From Stenotrophomonas acidaminiphila (GTDB taxonomy: Bacteria; Pseudomonadota; Gammaproteobacteria; Xanthomonadales; Xanthomonadaceae), in NCBI GenBank assembly GCA_002951995.1, contig CP019797.1:327001-391000 (forward strand): DNA of 64,000 nucleotides, read 5' to 3'. The position numbers were made by a program, and so were the translations under genes. Shown here in pieces: positions 33,001 through 41,237 of the stretch (positions are counted from its first letter, which is position 1; each line of letters opens with the position of its first letter). The notes under the pieces were generated by a model that saw only the letters and a list, made by a program, of their open reading frames with translations, was not told where the DNA came from and made no database searches.

Positions 33001-33200
33001 GCGTCGCGCTTCTGCTGCAGGCTCTTCTCGATGGCATAGCGGTAACCGGTGACGGTGACCGCATCCAGCGTGGTGGCATCCGGGGCCGGCGTGGCTGCCT
33101 GCTGGGCAATGGCGCTCACCGGCAGCGCCGCGGCGGCCAATGCGATGGCGATGGCACCGGACAGCGAACTGCGGGCGTGCATGCGTGATGTCTGTTTCAT
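30066..33200 (-). CDS. TonB-dependent outer-membrane receptor, probable mannoside transporter
   Basis: A 1044-residue receptor with a signal peptide (MHARSSLSGAIAIALAAAALPVSAIAQ region), a TonB-box-like DAVTVTGY near residue 47, a plug domain (ITAEDVGKFPDKNVADALQ, RVPGVIITR, NVSVRGLAADLTLTQLNG) and a large beta-barrel ending in the outer-membrane signature LYLGLTWKF. Proteins with this plug belong to the carbohydrate-specific TonB receptors of Xanthomonadaceae. It has no extra N-terminal signalling domain. It is divergent from the mannosidase operon, and two copies of the TTNNATCGATNNAA palindrome lie 50 and 171 bases upstream, which is the reason for linking it to mannosides. The Shine-Dalgarno region is a purine run, AGAGGGAGAGAG. 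Confidence 0.92.
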   Translation of the reverse strand: MKQTSRMHARSSLSGAIAIALAAAALPVSAIAQQAATPAPDATTLDAVTVTGYRYAIEKSLQQKRDANAVVEVITAEDVGKFPDKNVADALQRVPGVIITRSGGEGKNVSVRGLAADLTLTQLNGNYVASSETNNEASRSFNYTLLPSNMLSAAELYKTPEARLDEGGIGGTVILRTRRPLDMESNTGFASIEGTSSDTSSGVDPQASALYSWHSKDERFGLLVGATRQNRTNRSMDVTTEDWQWYSDRLDANGNISHDYVWNEAGTTRNPPVDAHGNPMKGVSQFWGRSGIYDQNGHHYSGFSMPTSVNFAVKDEKRERTGGQLTLQFKPVDNVTMTANYFRFELQGNYTQNMLKIPEWNLARVAGDGNWEGGRLLNGFTMDPSGTIVTGAEYEKLAGKTYICSEGEAAAAGLPGGGWGPDDCTIPTPQLTGTYSREKALSQTADLSVDWDISPLWKASFAGGRTWSEGGPSMSFRMSAKPRRKVGNSWEAGNLYSAWDLTGTPTATFSPDLQQKLMAGVAEIDTGSTDSSWMQTSIEQNHFQADFTKLFEAGVLDSIQFGAKYNDTDVHRNTGNTYWVCQGADPGDYSKRYQAGCDSTAGIAQPGFFLSQPLGNIAGGFNANLFPGINYPAYIDYLNSTYGPAQNRREDDFVYNVGEKVYSGYFQANFRTERLRGNIGVRVARTRQHAESSDSVERFIDYFADNAAGNPMACTDPAAAALLGSNTGYGCESGFVRLPDAMAREKTYELAALDKTYTDILPSFNIAWDITDSLVLRGAASKVIARPRYTSIAYPGGLSFYSQEYSNDRVVAGGAVNPGWYGSGSNKGLDPFEATQYDLSLEWYFKPGAVAGIGLFRKDVKNFTIGVERDMQMNVGGQMVTVQNYKTDANGRDAVSQGVELYGQYTFDFGLGFQANYTYNDTNMASVEINGESIGASPLVGSARNQANFTVFYENARFLARASYNRRGEVVGDLSNGFNIYTEPYDQLDLNTAFNIREDLTLTASVLNATKSEQRAHLGNDTKARFYSNGYSGRQLYLGLTWKF

Positions 33201-33250
33201 TCCACTCTCTCCCTCTCCTGGATTTGGATCCGCTTCTGGTACGAAAGGAC

Positions 33251-33264
33251 TTGAATCGATCTAA
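33251..33264. promoter_or_regulatory. Predicted LacI-family operator 1
   Basis: TTGAATCGATCTAA fits the palindrome TTNNATCGATNNAA with the CG centre typical of LacI-family sites. It lies 50 bases upstream of the receptor start codon. Confidence 0.7.
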
Positions 33265-33371
33265 TTTCTGAAGCCACGCATCCCCGGCGCGCCGGGGGCG
33301 TTTCGTGCATGGATCGAGTGACGGACCCGGTCCGTTTTCCCTTGTCGCAGGCAATTGCCAGTCGATCTCTA

Positions 33372-33387
33372 TTTGGATCGATCTAAA
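33372..33387. promoter_or_regulatory. Predicted LacI-family operator 2
   Basis: TTTGGATCGATCTAAA contains TTGGATCGATCTAA, the best palindrome of the set. It lies 171 bases upstream of the receptor gene, close to an AT-rich stretch that could hold its promoter. Confidence 0.7.
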
Positions 33388-33638
33388 CAAATGACGCGGG
33401 TTTTTTAGCACAGCGCCCTCCCCGCTGCATGTTGCTGCGCAATAAGACGCGGCGGGTCCGCGGGCTGGCGGCCCCCTGCCACGGGGGCGCCTGCCCGCAT
33501 CTGGCGCCGCCGGCCGTGAACGGGCTAGGGGGAGACGTTCAGGGCGCGCCCGACGTCGCCGCCGGGGCCGGGCAGGTGACCTGCGGGGGCGGCGATGGTG
33601 CGCCGCAGAATGCGGTCCGGCAAAGGGCCGTGGTTTAC

Positions 33639-33653
33639 TTGAATCGATCTAAA
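33639..33653. promoter_or_regulatory. Predicted LacI-family operator 3
   Basis: TTGAATCGATCTAAA repeats operator 1 exactly and lies about 290 bases upstream of the GH92 gene, so it probably controls the plus-strand mannosidase operon. The remainder of the 742-base gap 33201-33942 holds no gene that I can support. Confidence 0.7.
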
Positions 33654-33851
33654 TTCAACGCAGGTCCCGTTTGGACCGATGGAAGATCCCGCGAATGCCG
33701 GCTGTGGGCTGTTTCCGCAGCGCTGCACCCGCGGGTCGCAGGGGAGAACGCCATGACCGGATCGAATCACCCGTTGGCCCTGGCCGCGCCGTCACTCCCG
33801 GCAGGGCGGGCCGCGCGTCGCCCTGCCGCTTTCTGATCCCGGCTCCTCTCC

Positions 33852-33908
33852 CCATCCCGCTCGGGATGGCCGGGTATCACCGGTCCGGCTTCGGCCGGAC
33901 CCCCTTTT
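33852..33908 (+). terminator. Two tandem hairpins in the leader of the mannosidase operon
   Basis: CCATCCCG / CGGGATGG (33852-33869) is followed by GGTCCGGC / GCCGGACC (33882-33901) and then CCCTTTT. The second looks like an intrinsic terminator only 34 bases before the GH92 start codon and downstream of operator 3, so it may act as an attenuator or end a short leader transcript. Confidence 0.45.
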
Positions 33909-33942
33909 CCACCCACCGACATCGACCCTGAGGAACCACCGC

Positions 33943-36393
33943 ATGCGCCGATCGCCGTCCACCGCCCCCCGCAAGGGTTCCGCCGCCGGGCTCGCCTGCC
34001 TGCTGGCCCTGGCCTGGGTTCCGTCGCTGGCGGCCGCGCCGCCCGCGCTGGAGCGCGAGGTCAACACCTTCATCGGCAGCAAGGACGACGGCAACACCTT
34101 CCCCGGTGCGTCGGCACCGTTCGGCCTGATCCAGGTCAGCCCGATCGGCAGCCATTACGCCGGCTGGCGCTACGACGACGAGAAGATCCGCGGATTCGGC
34201 CATTCCTTCCTGTCCGGTGCCGGCTGCTGGGAGCAGGGCGGGCAGGTATCGGTGCTGCCGGTCACCGGCAGCATCGGCCCCGGCGGCGATTTCGACACCA
34301 CCGACGCCAAGGCCTTCGACCACAAGCGCTACGCATCGGCCTACAGCCATGCCGGCGAAGTGGGGCAGGCCGGCTACTACCGGGTGCGCCTGACCGACTA
34401 CGGCGGCATCGACGTGGAAGCCACCGCGCGCACCCGCGCCGCGAGCGAGCGCTATACCTTCGCCACCGGCGCCGAGGGCCATGTGCTGGTCAACGTGGGC
34501 CAGGCCAACGAGCGCCATTCGGTGATCGGCAGCGTCATCGACGTGGTCGGCGACCGCGCCGTGGAAGGCAAGCTGGTGACCCGCAGTTTCTGCGGTGGCC
34601 ACCAGTACACCACCTGGTTCCGTATCGAGTTCGACCGCCCGTTCAAGGCGCACGGCACCTGGGGCGAACAGGGCGGCCTGCCCGGCGCACGCCACAGCAT
34701 GGAGGGCGAGCTCAAGCCCAATGGTGCGTGGCTGAGCTTCGATCTGGCCGACGGCCGTGTCGTCACCGCGACCAGCGCGATCTCGCACGTCGATGCCGAC
34801 GGTGCGCGCACCAACCTGCGTGCCGATGGCATGCAGGACGGCCGCCTGCTCGGCTTCGAGCGCATGCGCGCGCTGTCGCAGCAGGGCTGGCGCGAACAGC
34901 TGGATGCGGTGCGCGTGCAGGGCGGCAGCCGCGATGACCGCACGGTGCTCTACACCGCGCTGTACCACGCGCTGCTGCAGCCGATGACCGGCAGCGACGC
35001 CGATGGCCGCTACCGCGGTTACGACGACGCGATCCACCGCGCCGATGGCTGGACCTACTACGAGTACTTCTCGCTGTGGGATACCTACCGCGCGCAGAAC
35101 CAGTGGCTGGCGCTGACCCGGCCCGACGTGGCCCGCGACATCGGCCGCACCCTGCTGGCGATCGACGCCCAGGGCGGCTGGCTGCCGCGTTGGGGTTACG
35201 CCAGCTTCGAGACCAACGTCATGACCGGCGACCCGGTCACGCCGTTCCTGGTGGACCTGTGGCGCTTCGGCGCGCTGGCGGGCCGCGAAGCCGAGGCCTG
35301 GGCGGCGCTGCGCCGCAATGCCTTCGGCATGCCGCCGCTGAACTCACGCGCGGCCGGCCGCTCCGGCAACGCCCGCTACCTGCGCGACGGCTTCGTCGCC
35401 TATGACCGCGCGTTCCCGTCCAAGGGCATGGACGTGGACCCGCACCACGGCGGTTCGGCCACGCTGGAGTACGCGCTGGCCGACTGCGCGTTGTCGCAGA
35501 TGGCCGATGGCCTGGGCCATGCCGACGACGCGGCGGCGCTGCGCGAGCGCGGCCGCAACTGGCACAAGGTATGGGACCCGCAGGTGCGCGATGCGGAGAC
35601 CGGCTTCAGCGGCTTCCCGCGCCCGCGCGACGAGAACGGCGCGTGGTACACGCCGGCCGATGGCCACTACAGCCCGCGCTCGCAGCATGGCTTCCATGAG
35701 GGCACCGCCTGGCAGTACCAGTGGCTGGTGCAGCAGGACGTGCCGGGGCTGGTGGCGGCGATGCACGGCCGCGAACAGGCCGGGCGCCGCCTGGATGCGT
35801 TCTTCGCCTACGACGCGCTGGTGCAGGCGCCGCTGACCGCCGCACGCAAGGAATGGGTGGTCGGCCCGTACAGCTACTACAACCAGTACCGCTACAACCC
35901 GAACAACGAACCGGACCTGCATGCGCCGTGGATGTACACGCTGATCGGCCAGCCGTGGAAGACCGCCACCGTGGTGCGCGCCGCGCAGCAGCTGTTCACC
36001 AACGCGCCCAACGGCGTCACCGGCAACGACGACCTGGGCACGATGTCGGCGTGGTACCTGTTCAGTGCGCTGGGCCTGTACCCGGCGGTGCCGGGCAGCG
36101 GCCAGTTCCTGCTGCACGCGCCGCGCTTTTCCAGCGCCGAGATCGCGCTGGGCAACGGCCACACCCTGCGCCTGCAGGCACCGGGCGCCGACGGCCGCAG
36201 CCTGCAGTACATCCAGGCCGTGCAGGTGGATGGCAGGCCGCAGCATGCGGTGTGGCTGGACTGGGCGCGGCTGCGCGCGGGCGGCACGATCCGCTACACG
36301 CTGGCCGCGCAGGCGCCGGAGCAGGGCTGGGGCACGGACGTGGCGGACCTGCCGGTGTCCTGGTGCGCCACCCCGGGCAGCGCCATGCGATGA
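33943..36393 (+). CDS. GH92 alpha-mannosidase (exported)
   Basis: An 816-residue exo-alpha-mannosidase of glycoside hydrolase family 92, calcium-dependent inverting enzymes that trim alpha-linked mannose from high-mannose N-glycans and mannans. A signal peptide (LACLLALAWVPSLAAAPP) predicts a periplasmic enzyme. The family signatures are present in order: VNTFIGSKDDGNTFPGAS, FGLIQVSPIG, HSFLSGAGC, the DTYRAQNQWLALTRP region, GGSATLEYALADC, NNEPDLHAPWMYTLIGQPW and the catalytic-acid/base region GNDDLGTMSAWYLFSALG. GAGGAACC precedes the ATG. It heads the plus-strand genes, divergent from the receptor. Family membership is certain; linkage preference is not. Confidence 0.95.
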   Translation: MRRSPSTAPRKGSAAGLACLLALAWVPSLAAAPPALEREVNTFIGSKDDGNTFPGASAPFGLIQVSPIGSHYAGWRYDDEKIRGFGHSFLSGAGCWEQGGQVSVLPVTGSIGPGGDFDTTDAKAFDHKRYASAYSHAGEVGQAGYYRVRLTDYGGIDVEATARTRAASERYTFATGAEGHVLVNVGQANERHSVIGSVIDVVGDRAVEGKLVTRSFCGGHQYTTWFRIEFDRPFKAHGTWGEQGGLPGARHSMEGELKPNGAWLSFDLADGRVVTATSAISHVDADGARTNLRADGMQDGRLLGFERMRALSQQGWREQLDAVRVQGGSRDDRTVLYTALYHALLQPMTGSDADGRYRGYDDAIHRADGWTYYEYFSLWDTYRAQNQWLALTRPDVARDIGRTLLAIDAQGGWLPRWGYASFETNVMTGDPVTPFLVDLWRFGALAGREAEAWAALRRNAFGMPPLNSRAAGRSGNARYLRDGFVAYDRAFPSKGMDVDPHHGGSATLEYALADCALSQMADGLGHADDAAALRERGRNWHKVWDPQVRDAETGFSGFPRPRDENGAWYTPADGHYSPRSQHGFHEGTAWQYQWLVQQDVPGLVAAMHGREQAGRRLDAFFAYDALVQAPLTAARKEWVVGPYSYYNQYRYNPNNEPDLHAPWMYTLIGQPWKTATVVRAAQQLFTNAPNGVTGNDDLGTMSAWYLFSALGLYPAVPGSGQFLLHAPRFSSAEIALGNGHTLRLQAPGADGRSLQYIQAVQVDGRPQHAVWLDWARLRAGGTIRYTLAAQAPEQGWGTDVADLPVSWCATPGSAMR

Positions 36394-36520
36394 GCCGGCG
36401 CCCTGCGGACGAGGCGGCGACGACCCGGGCGATGTGCCGGGCCACGGGGACTGATCCCGGTTCCCACTTCGTCATTGGCCGCTTTTAAGCTGTGACGTTC
36501 ATGCCCACCTGCGAGCGACG

Positions 36521-37582
36521 ATGAGCAACGACACCTCCACCGCCGGAAAATCCACGCGCCGGACCGGCAAGCGCGCGGTCACCGTGACCGACATCGCCCA
36601 GGCCGTGGGCGTGTCGCGCGCGACCGTGTCGCTGGTGCTGCGTGGCAGCCCGCTGGTCAACGTCGATACCCGCGCCCGGGTCGAGGCCGAACTGCGCCGC
36701 CAACGCTACGTGTACAACCGCACCGCGGCCAACCTGCGGCGGCGCACCTCGTCGTCGATCGCGCTGGTGATCAACGACCTGTCCAACCCGTTCTTCGCCG
36801 AGTTCGCATCCGGCGTGGACGAGGCCCTGGGCGGCAAGGGCTACGTGACCCTGCTCGGCAGCACGGGCGAGTCGCCGGAGCGGCAGCAGGCGGTGCTGAG
36901 CACGCTGATGGAGCACACCCCGACCGGCTTCATCCTGTCGCCGGCCGAAGGCAGCGACGCGGCGCAGCTGCGGCAGGTGCTCGGCAGCCACGCCAACGTG
37001 CTGTTGTTCAACCGCGAACTGCCCGGCGCCGACTGGGATTTCCTGACCATGGACAACCAGCAGGGCGCCTACCTGGCCACCCGCCACCTGATCGAGCGCG
37101 GGCATCGCGACATCGCCTTCTTCGGCGGGCACGCCGCGTCCAGCTCCTGCCACCAGCGCCGCGCCGGCTACCAGCAGGCATTGGCCGAGGCCGGCCTGCA
37201 GGCACGCCCGCAATGGATGATCGAGTCGGCGCCCAACCGCCTGGAAGCGGCCGCGCGCACCGGCGAGCTGTTCGCCGACGGCCAGCGCCCCAGTGCCGCG
37301 GTCTGCTACAACGACACCGTCGCACTGGGCCTGATGCTGGGCCTGACCTCGCGCGGCATCCGCCCCGGCGGTGATTTCGCCGTCACCGGCTTCGACGACA
37401 TTTCCGAGGCCGCGGTGGCGGTGCCGCCGCTGACCACGCTGACCGCCGACCCGCGCGAGCGTGGGCGCCAGGCCGCCGCGCTGCTGCTGCAGCGGCTGGA
37501 CGACCCGGATGCGCCGCCGATGCGCACGGTCGCGCCGGTGCAGCTGCGCATCCGCGAAAGCAGTGCCGCGCGCCCCATCTGA
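36521..37582 (+). CDS. LacI-family transcriptional regulator of the mannoside locus
   Basis: A 353-residue repressor-type protein: an N-terminal helix-turn-helix with hinge (VTVTDIAQAVGVSRATVSLV, about residues 22-41, LRGSPLVNV ... RNRTAANLRRR) and a periplasmic-binding-protein-like sugar domain (IALVINDLSNPFFAEFASGV, FTGFDDISEAAVAVPPLTTL type end). It probably binds the TTNNATCGATNNAA sites in this locus and is released by mannose or a mannose-derived metabolite; both points are inference from position. It lies 127 bases after GH92 and 31 bases before the symporter gene. Confidence 0.92.
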   Translation: MSNDTSTAGKSTRRTGKRAVTVTDIAQAVGVSRATVSLVLRGSPLVNVDTRARVEAELRRQRYVYNRTAANLRRRTSSSIALVINDLSNPFFAEFASGVDEALGGKGYVTLLGSTGESPERQQAVLSTLMEHTPTGFILSPAEGSDAAQLRQVLGSHANVLLFNRELPGADWDFLTMDNQQGAYLATRHLIERGHRDIAFFGGHAASSSCHQRRAGYQQALAEAGLQARPQWMIESAPNRLEAAARTGELFADGQRPSAAVCYNDTVALGLMLGLTSRGIRPGGDFAVTGFDDISEAAVAVPPLTTLTADPRERGRQAAALLLQRLDDPDAPPMRTVAPVQLRIRESSAARPI

Positions 37583-37613
37583 TTCCTTCCGACCCCGCAC
37601 CCCGAGGCGCGCC

Positions 37614-38921
37614 ATGCCGATACCGTCCACGCCCCTGTCAACGCCCACGACGTCCACCCCGGTGGTCACGCCCCGGGTCGCGCTGGCGGTAGCCACCACG
37701 CTGTTCTTCATGTGGGGCTTCCTGACCAGCCTCAATGACGTGCTGATCCCGCACCTGAAGGCGGTGTTCGAGCTGAACTACACGCGGGCGATGCTGGTGC
37801 AGTTCACGTTCTTCGGCGCGTACTTCCTGATGTCGCTGCCCGCTGGCCGGCTGGTCGCGCACCTGGGCTACAAGAAAGGCATCATCGCCGGCCTGCTGAT
37901 CGCCGCCATCGGCGCGCTCGGCTTCTGGCCGTCGGCGGCGCTGCGCACCTACGAAGCGTTCCTGGCCTCGCTGTTCGTGCTGGCCACCGGCATCACCGTG
38001 CTGCAGGTGGCGGCCAACCCGTACGTGGCGCTGCTGGGGCCGGAACAGACCGCCTCCAGCCGGCTGACCCTGGCGCAGGCGTTGAATTCGCTGGGTACCA
38101 CCCTGGCGCCCTTGTTCGGCGGCCTGCTGATCCTGAGCACGACGGTCAAGAGCAGCGAGCAGATCGACGCGCTGCCGGCGGCCGAGCAGATCGCCTACCG
38201 CGCCGCCGAAGCGCAGTCGGTGCAGGGGCCCTACGTCGGCCTGGCCATCGCGCTGGCGCTGCTGGCGGTGTTCGTCTGCCTGTTCCGCCTGCCCAGCCTG
38301 ACCGAGGCCACCGAGAAGGCCGACAGCGGCCACCACACCCTGCTCGATGCGCTGCGGCACCCGCACGTGCTGTTCGGGGTGCTGGCGATCTTCTTCTATG
38401 TCGGCGCCGAAGTGTCCATCGGCAGCCTGATGGTGAACTATCTGGCGTTGCCGGAGATCGGCGGCATGAGCGAGCAGCGCGCCACCCACTACGTGTCCGC
38501 GTACTGGGGCTGCGCCATGGTCGGGCGGTTCGCCGGTTCGTGGTTGCTGGTGCAGTACCCGCCGCGGCGCCTGCTGGCCGTGTTCGCCCTGGCCAACGTG
38601 GTGCTGCTGGGCGTGATCCTGGCCGCCAGCGGCGAGGTCGCGGTGTACGGCATCGTCGCCACCGGGCTGTTCAACTCGATCATGTTCCCGACCATCTTCT
38701 CGCTGGCCATCGAGCGCCTGGGGCCGCTGACCAACAAGGCCTCGAGCCTGCTGATCATGGCCATCGTCGGCGGCGCGGTGATTCCCCTGCTGCAGGGCGT
38801 GCTGGCCGACCGCATCGGCCTGCACCTGAGTTTCGTGCTGCCGGTGGCGTGTTACCTCTACATCATTTTCTACGGCCTGGTCGGTTCGCGACCGCGGGCC
38901 GCCAGCGGCCAGGGAGGCTGA
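37614..38921 (+). CDS. FucP-family sugar/H+ symporter (probable mannose importer)
   Basis: A 435-residue major facilitator protein of the fucose/glucose/galactose:H+ symporter family with about 12 membrane segments. Typical stretches are FFMWGFLTSLNDVLIPHLK in the first segment, AYFLMSLPAGRLVAHLGYK, and VLQVAANPYVALLGPE in the middle. Placed between the LacI gene and a fructokinase gene, it most likely brings free mannose released by the periplasmic mannosidases into the cytoplasm; the sugar is inferred from context. The ATG follows CCGAGGCG; the next gene starts 6 bases after its stop. Confidence 0.93.
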   Translation: MPIPSTPLSTPTTSTPVVTPRVALAVATTLFFMWGFLTSLNDVLIPHLKAVFELNYTRAMLVQFTFFGAYFLMSLPAGRLVAHLGYKKGIIAGLLIAAIGALGFWPSAALRTYEAFLASLFVLATGITVLQVAANPYVALLGPEQTASSRLTLAQALNSLGTTLAPLFGGLLILSTTVKSSEQIDALPAAEQIAYRAAEAQSVQGPYVGLAIALALLAVFVCLFRLPSLTEATEKADSGHHTLLDALRHPHVLFGVLAIFFYVGAEVSIGSLMVNYLALPEIGGMSEQRATHYVSAYWGCAMVGRFAGSWLLVQYPPRRLLAVFALANVVLLGVILAASGEVAVYGIVATGLFNSIMFPTIFSLAIERLGPLTNKASSLLIMAIVGGAVIPLLQGVLADRIGLHLSFVLPVACYLYIIFYGLVGSRPRAASGQGG

Positions 38922-38927
38922 GGCCAG

Positions 38928-39923
38928 ATGGGCAAGATTGTTTGTTTCGGTGAAATTTTGATCGATCTACTGGCGCAGCCGCCGGCCACGCCGGAGACCC
39001 CGCGCGCGTTCCTGCAGTATGCCGGCGGGGCGCCGGCCAACGTCGCGGTGGCGGCGGCGCGGCTGGGCGCACGCAGTTATTTCGCCGGCATGCTCGGCCG
39101 CGACATGTTCGGCGACTTCCTTGCCGAGAGCCTGGCCGAGGCCGGCGTGCTCACCGACTGCATCGTACGCACCGATGCGGCCAAGACCGCGCTGGCGTTC
39201 GTCGCGCTGGACGCGGACGGCGAACGCAGCTTCAGCTTCTACCGGCCGCCGGCCGCGGACCTGCTGTTCCGTGCCGGGCATTTCCACCCGGCCTGCTTCG
39301 ACGGCACCGGCTGCTTCCACGTCTGTTCCAACAGCCTGACCGAGCCGGATATCGCCGCGGCCACCTTCACCGGCATGGACCGCGCGCGCGCCGCCGGCGC
39401 GGTGGTCAGCCTCGACCTCAACCTGCGTCCGGCGCTGTGGCCCGCCGCGGTCGACCCGACGCCGTGGCTGTGGCAGGCGCTGGAGCGCGCCGACCTGGTC
39501 AAGCTTTCGCGCGAGGAACTGGACTACCTGGCGGCCCCGTTCGGCGAGGACGGCGAGGCGCGGGTACTGCGGCGCCTGCTCGGCGCGCAGGCGCGCTGGG
39601 TGATCGTCACCGATGGCGCCGCGCCACTGCGCTGGTTGACCCGCGAGGCCCAGGGCCAGGTGCCCAGCTTTCGCGTGCCCGTCGTGGACACCACCGCGGC
39701 CGGCGACGCCTTCGTCGGCGGCGTGCTGTACGGCCTGGCCGAACGCGGCGGTACCGGCGCCGCATTCGACGCGTTCTGCCACGACCACGATGCCATCACC
39801 GCCACCCTGCGTTTCGCCGCGGCGGTGGGCGCGCTGGCGGTCACCCGCAAGGGCGCCTTCGCCGCCATGCCCGAACTCGAAGAAGTGCAGCAGCTGCTGC
39901 AGCAACAGGACGCCATCGCATGA
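38928..39923 (+). CDS. PfkB-family fructokinase
   Basis: A 331-residue carbohydrate kinase of the ribokinase/PfkB family. The substrate-binding N-terminus ([34 protein letters not shown]) and the C-terminal ATP/catalytic motif VVDTTAAGDAFVGGVLYGL (catalytic Asp in AAGDAF) are intact. In this locus it would convert fructose made by the mannose isomerase into fructose-6-phosphate. GGGAGGCTGAGG gives a strong ribosome binding site. A copy of the locus palindrome lies inside its first codons, and its stop overlaps the isomerase start (ATGA). Confidence 0.92.
   Translation: MGKIVCFGEILIDLLAQPPATPETPRAFLQYAGGAPANVAVAAARLGARSYFAGMLGRDMFGDFLAESLAEAGVLTDCIVRTDAAKTALAFVALDADGERSFSFYRPPAADLLFRAGHFHPACFDGTGCFHVCSNSLTEPDIAAATFTGMDRARAAGAVVSLDLNLRPALWPAAVDPTPWLWQALERADLVKLSREELDYLAAPFGEDGEARVLRRLLGAQARWVIVTDGAAPLRWLTREAQGQVPSFRVPVVDTTAAGDAFVGGVLYGLAERGGTGAAFDAFCHDHDAITATLRFAAAVGALAVTRKGAFAAMPELEEVQQLLQQQDAIA
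38957..38970. promoter_or_regulatory. Predicted LacI-family operator 4, inside the fructokinase gene
   Basis: TTTGATCGATCTAC keeps all but the last base of TTNNATCGATNNAA and lies at codons 10-15, in a locally AT-rich patch of an otherwise GC-rich gene. It could act as a roadblock or auxiliary site. Confidence 0.4.
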
Positions 39924-41197
39924 ACACTCCCGCTCCCGATTTCCGTTCCCCGGCCTTCCTGCGCGCGCACATCGCCGACACCATGGCGTTCTACCACCCG
40001 CGCTGCATCGACCCGGCCGGCGGCTTCTTCCACTACTTCAAGGACGATGGCAGCGTTTACGACGCCCGCCACCGCCACCTGGTCAGCAGCACCCGCTTCG
40101 TCTTCAACTACGCCATGGCCTACCGCGAGTTCGGCAACCCCGAGTACCTGGCCGCGGTGAAGCACGGCGTGGATTACCTGCGCAACGTGCACCGCAATCC
40201 GGCCACCGGCGGCTACGCCTGGACCCTGCGCGACGGCACGGTCGAGGACGACATGAACCACTGCTACGGCGTGGCCTTCGTGCTGCTGGCCTACAGCTGC
40301 GCGCTCAAGGCCGGCATCGAGCAGGGCCGGCAGTGGATGGACGAAACCTGGCAGCTGCTGGAAACGCACTTCTGGGAGCCGCGGCACGGCCTGTACCGCG
40401 ACGAGGCCGACGCGCACTGGAACTTCACCGGCTACCGCGGCCAGAACGCCAACATGCACATGTGCGAGGCGATGCTGGCCGCCTTCGAGGCCAGCGGCGA
40501 GCGCCGCTACCTGGAGCGCGCGCTGCAGCTGGCCGACAACATGACCCGCCGCCAGGCGGCCAAGGCCGGCGGGCTGGTGTGGGAGCACTACGACGCCGAC
40601 TGGAACGTCGACTGGCACTACAACCTCGACAACCCGAAGCACCTGTTCCGCCCCTGGGGCTTCCAGCCCGGCCACCAGACCGAGTGGGCCAAGCTGCTGA
40701 TGATCCTGGACCGCCACGTCGAGGCCGACTGGCTGCTGCCGACCGCGCGCCACCTGTTCGACAGCGCCGTCACCCGTTCGTGGGACGCCACGCGTGGCGG
40801 CCTGTACTACGGCTTCGCACCGGCCGGGCTGCAGCAGGCGCTGAACGAAGCGCAAGCATCGGCGCGTCCGGCCGTGGATGCCGGGGCTGCTGCGGAGGGA
40901 CCGGCGGATATCTGTGATGACGACAAGTACTTCTGGGTGCAGGCCGAATCGCTGGCCGCCGCCGCGCTGCTCGCCCGGCGCACCGGTGACGACGCGTACT
41001 GGCAGTGGTACGGGAAGCTGTGGGCGTATTCGTGGGAGCACTTCGTCGACCACACCCATGGCGCCTGGTTCCGCATCCTCGACGCCGACAACCGCAAGTA
41101 CGACGACGAGAAGAGCCCGGCCGGCAAGACCGATTACCACACCATGGGCGCCTGCCACGAAGTGTTGAATGTGGTGCGCGAGGGCATGCCGGGCTGA
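39920..41197 (+). CDS. AGE-family mannose isomerase (N-acylglucosamine 2-epimerase superfamily)
   Basis: A 425-residue alpha/alpha-barrel protein of the N-acylglucosamine 2-epimerase superfamily. Conserved parts include GGFFHYFKDDGS, HLVSSTRFVFNYA, YRGQNANMHMCEAMLAAFEA, WGFQPGHQTEWAKLL and the C-terminal DYHTMGACHEVL, with the His residues used in isomerisation. In this superfamily mannose isomerases interconvert mannose and fructose; the neighbouring fructokinase makes that the best reading. Together the two provide a route from mannose to fructose-6-phosphate that needs neither mannokinase nor mannose-6-phosphate isomerase. It overlaps the kinase gene by 4 bases. Confidence 0.9.
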   Translation: MNTPAPDFRSPAFLRAHIADTMAFYHPRCIDPAGGFFHYFKDDGSVYDARHRHLVSSTRFVFNYAMAYREFGNPEYLAAVKHGVDYLRNVHRNPATGGYAWTLRDGTVEDDMNHCYGVAFVLLAYSCALKAGIEQGRQWMDETWQLLETHFWEPRHGLYRDEADAHWNFTGYRGQNANMHMCEAMLAAFEASGERRYLERALQLADNMTRRQAAKAGGLVWEHYDADWNVDWHYNLDNPKHLFRPWGFQPGHQTEWAKLLMILDRHVEADWLLPTARHLFDSAVTRSWDATRGGLYYGFAPAGLQQALNEAQASARPAVDAGAAAEGPADICDDDKYFWVQAESLAAAALLARRTGDDAYWQWYGKLWAYSWEHFVDHTHGAWFRILDADNRKYDDEKSPAGKTDYHTMGACHEVLNVVREGMPG

Positions 41198-41237
41198 GGC
41201 CCGGCGACATCCGCGACGGCGACGACGGGAGGCAGGC

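Noticed and set aside
33429-33836. A 135-codon frame in the gap before GH92
   Set aside because: It has no ribosome binding site, contains operator 3 and shows no domain; composition is that of non-coding DNA.
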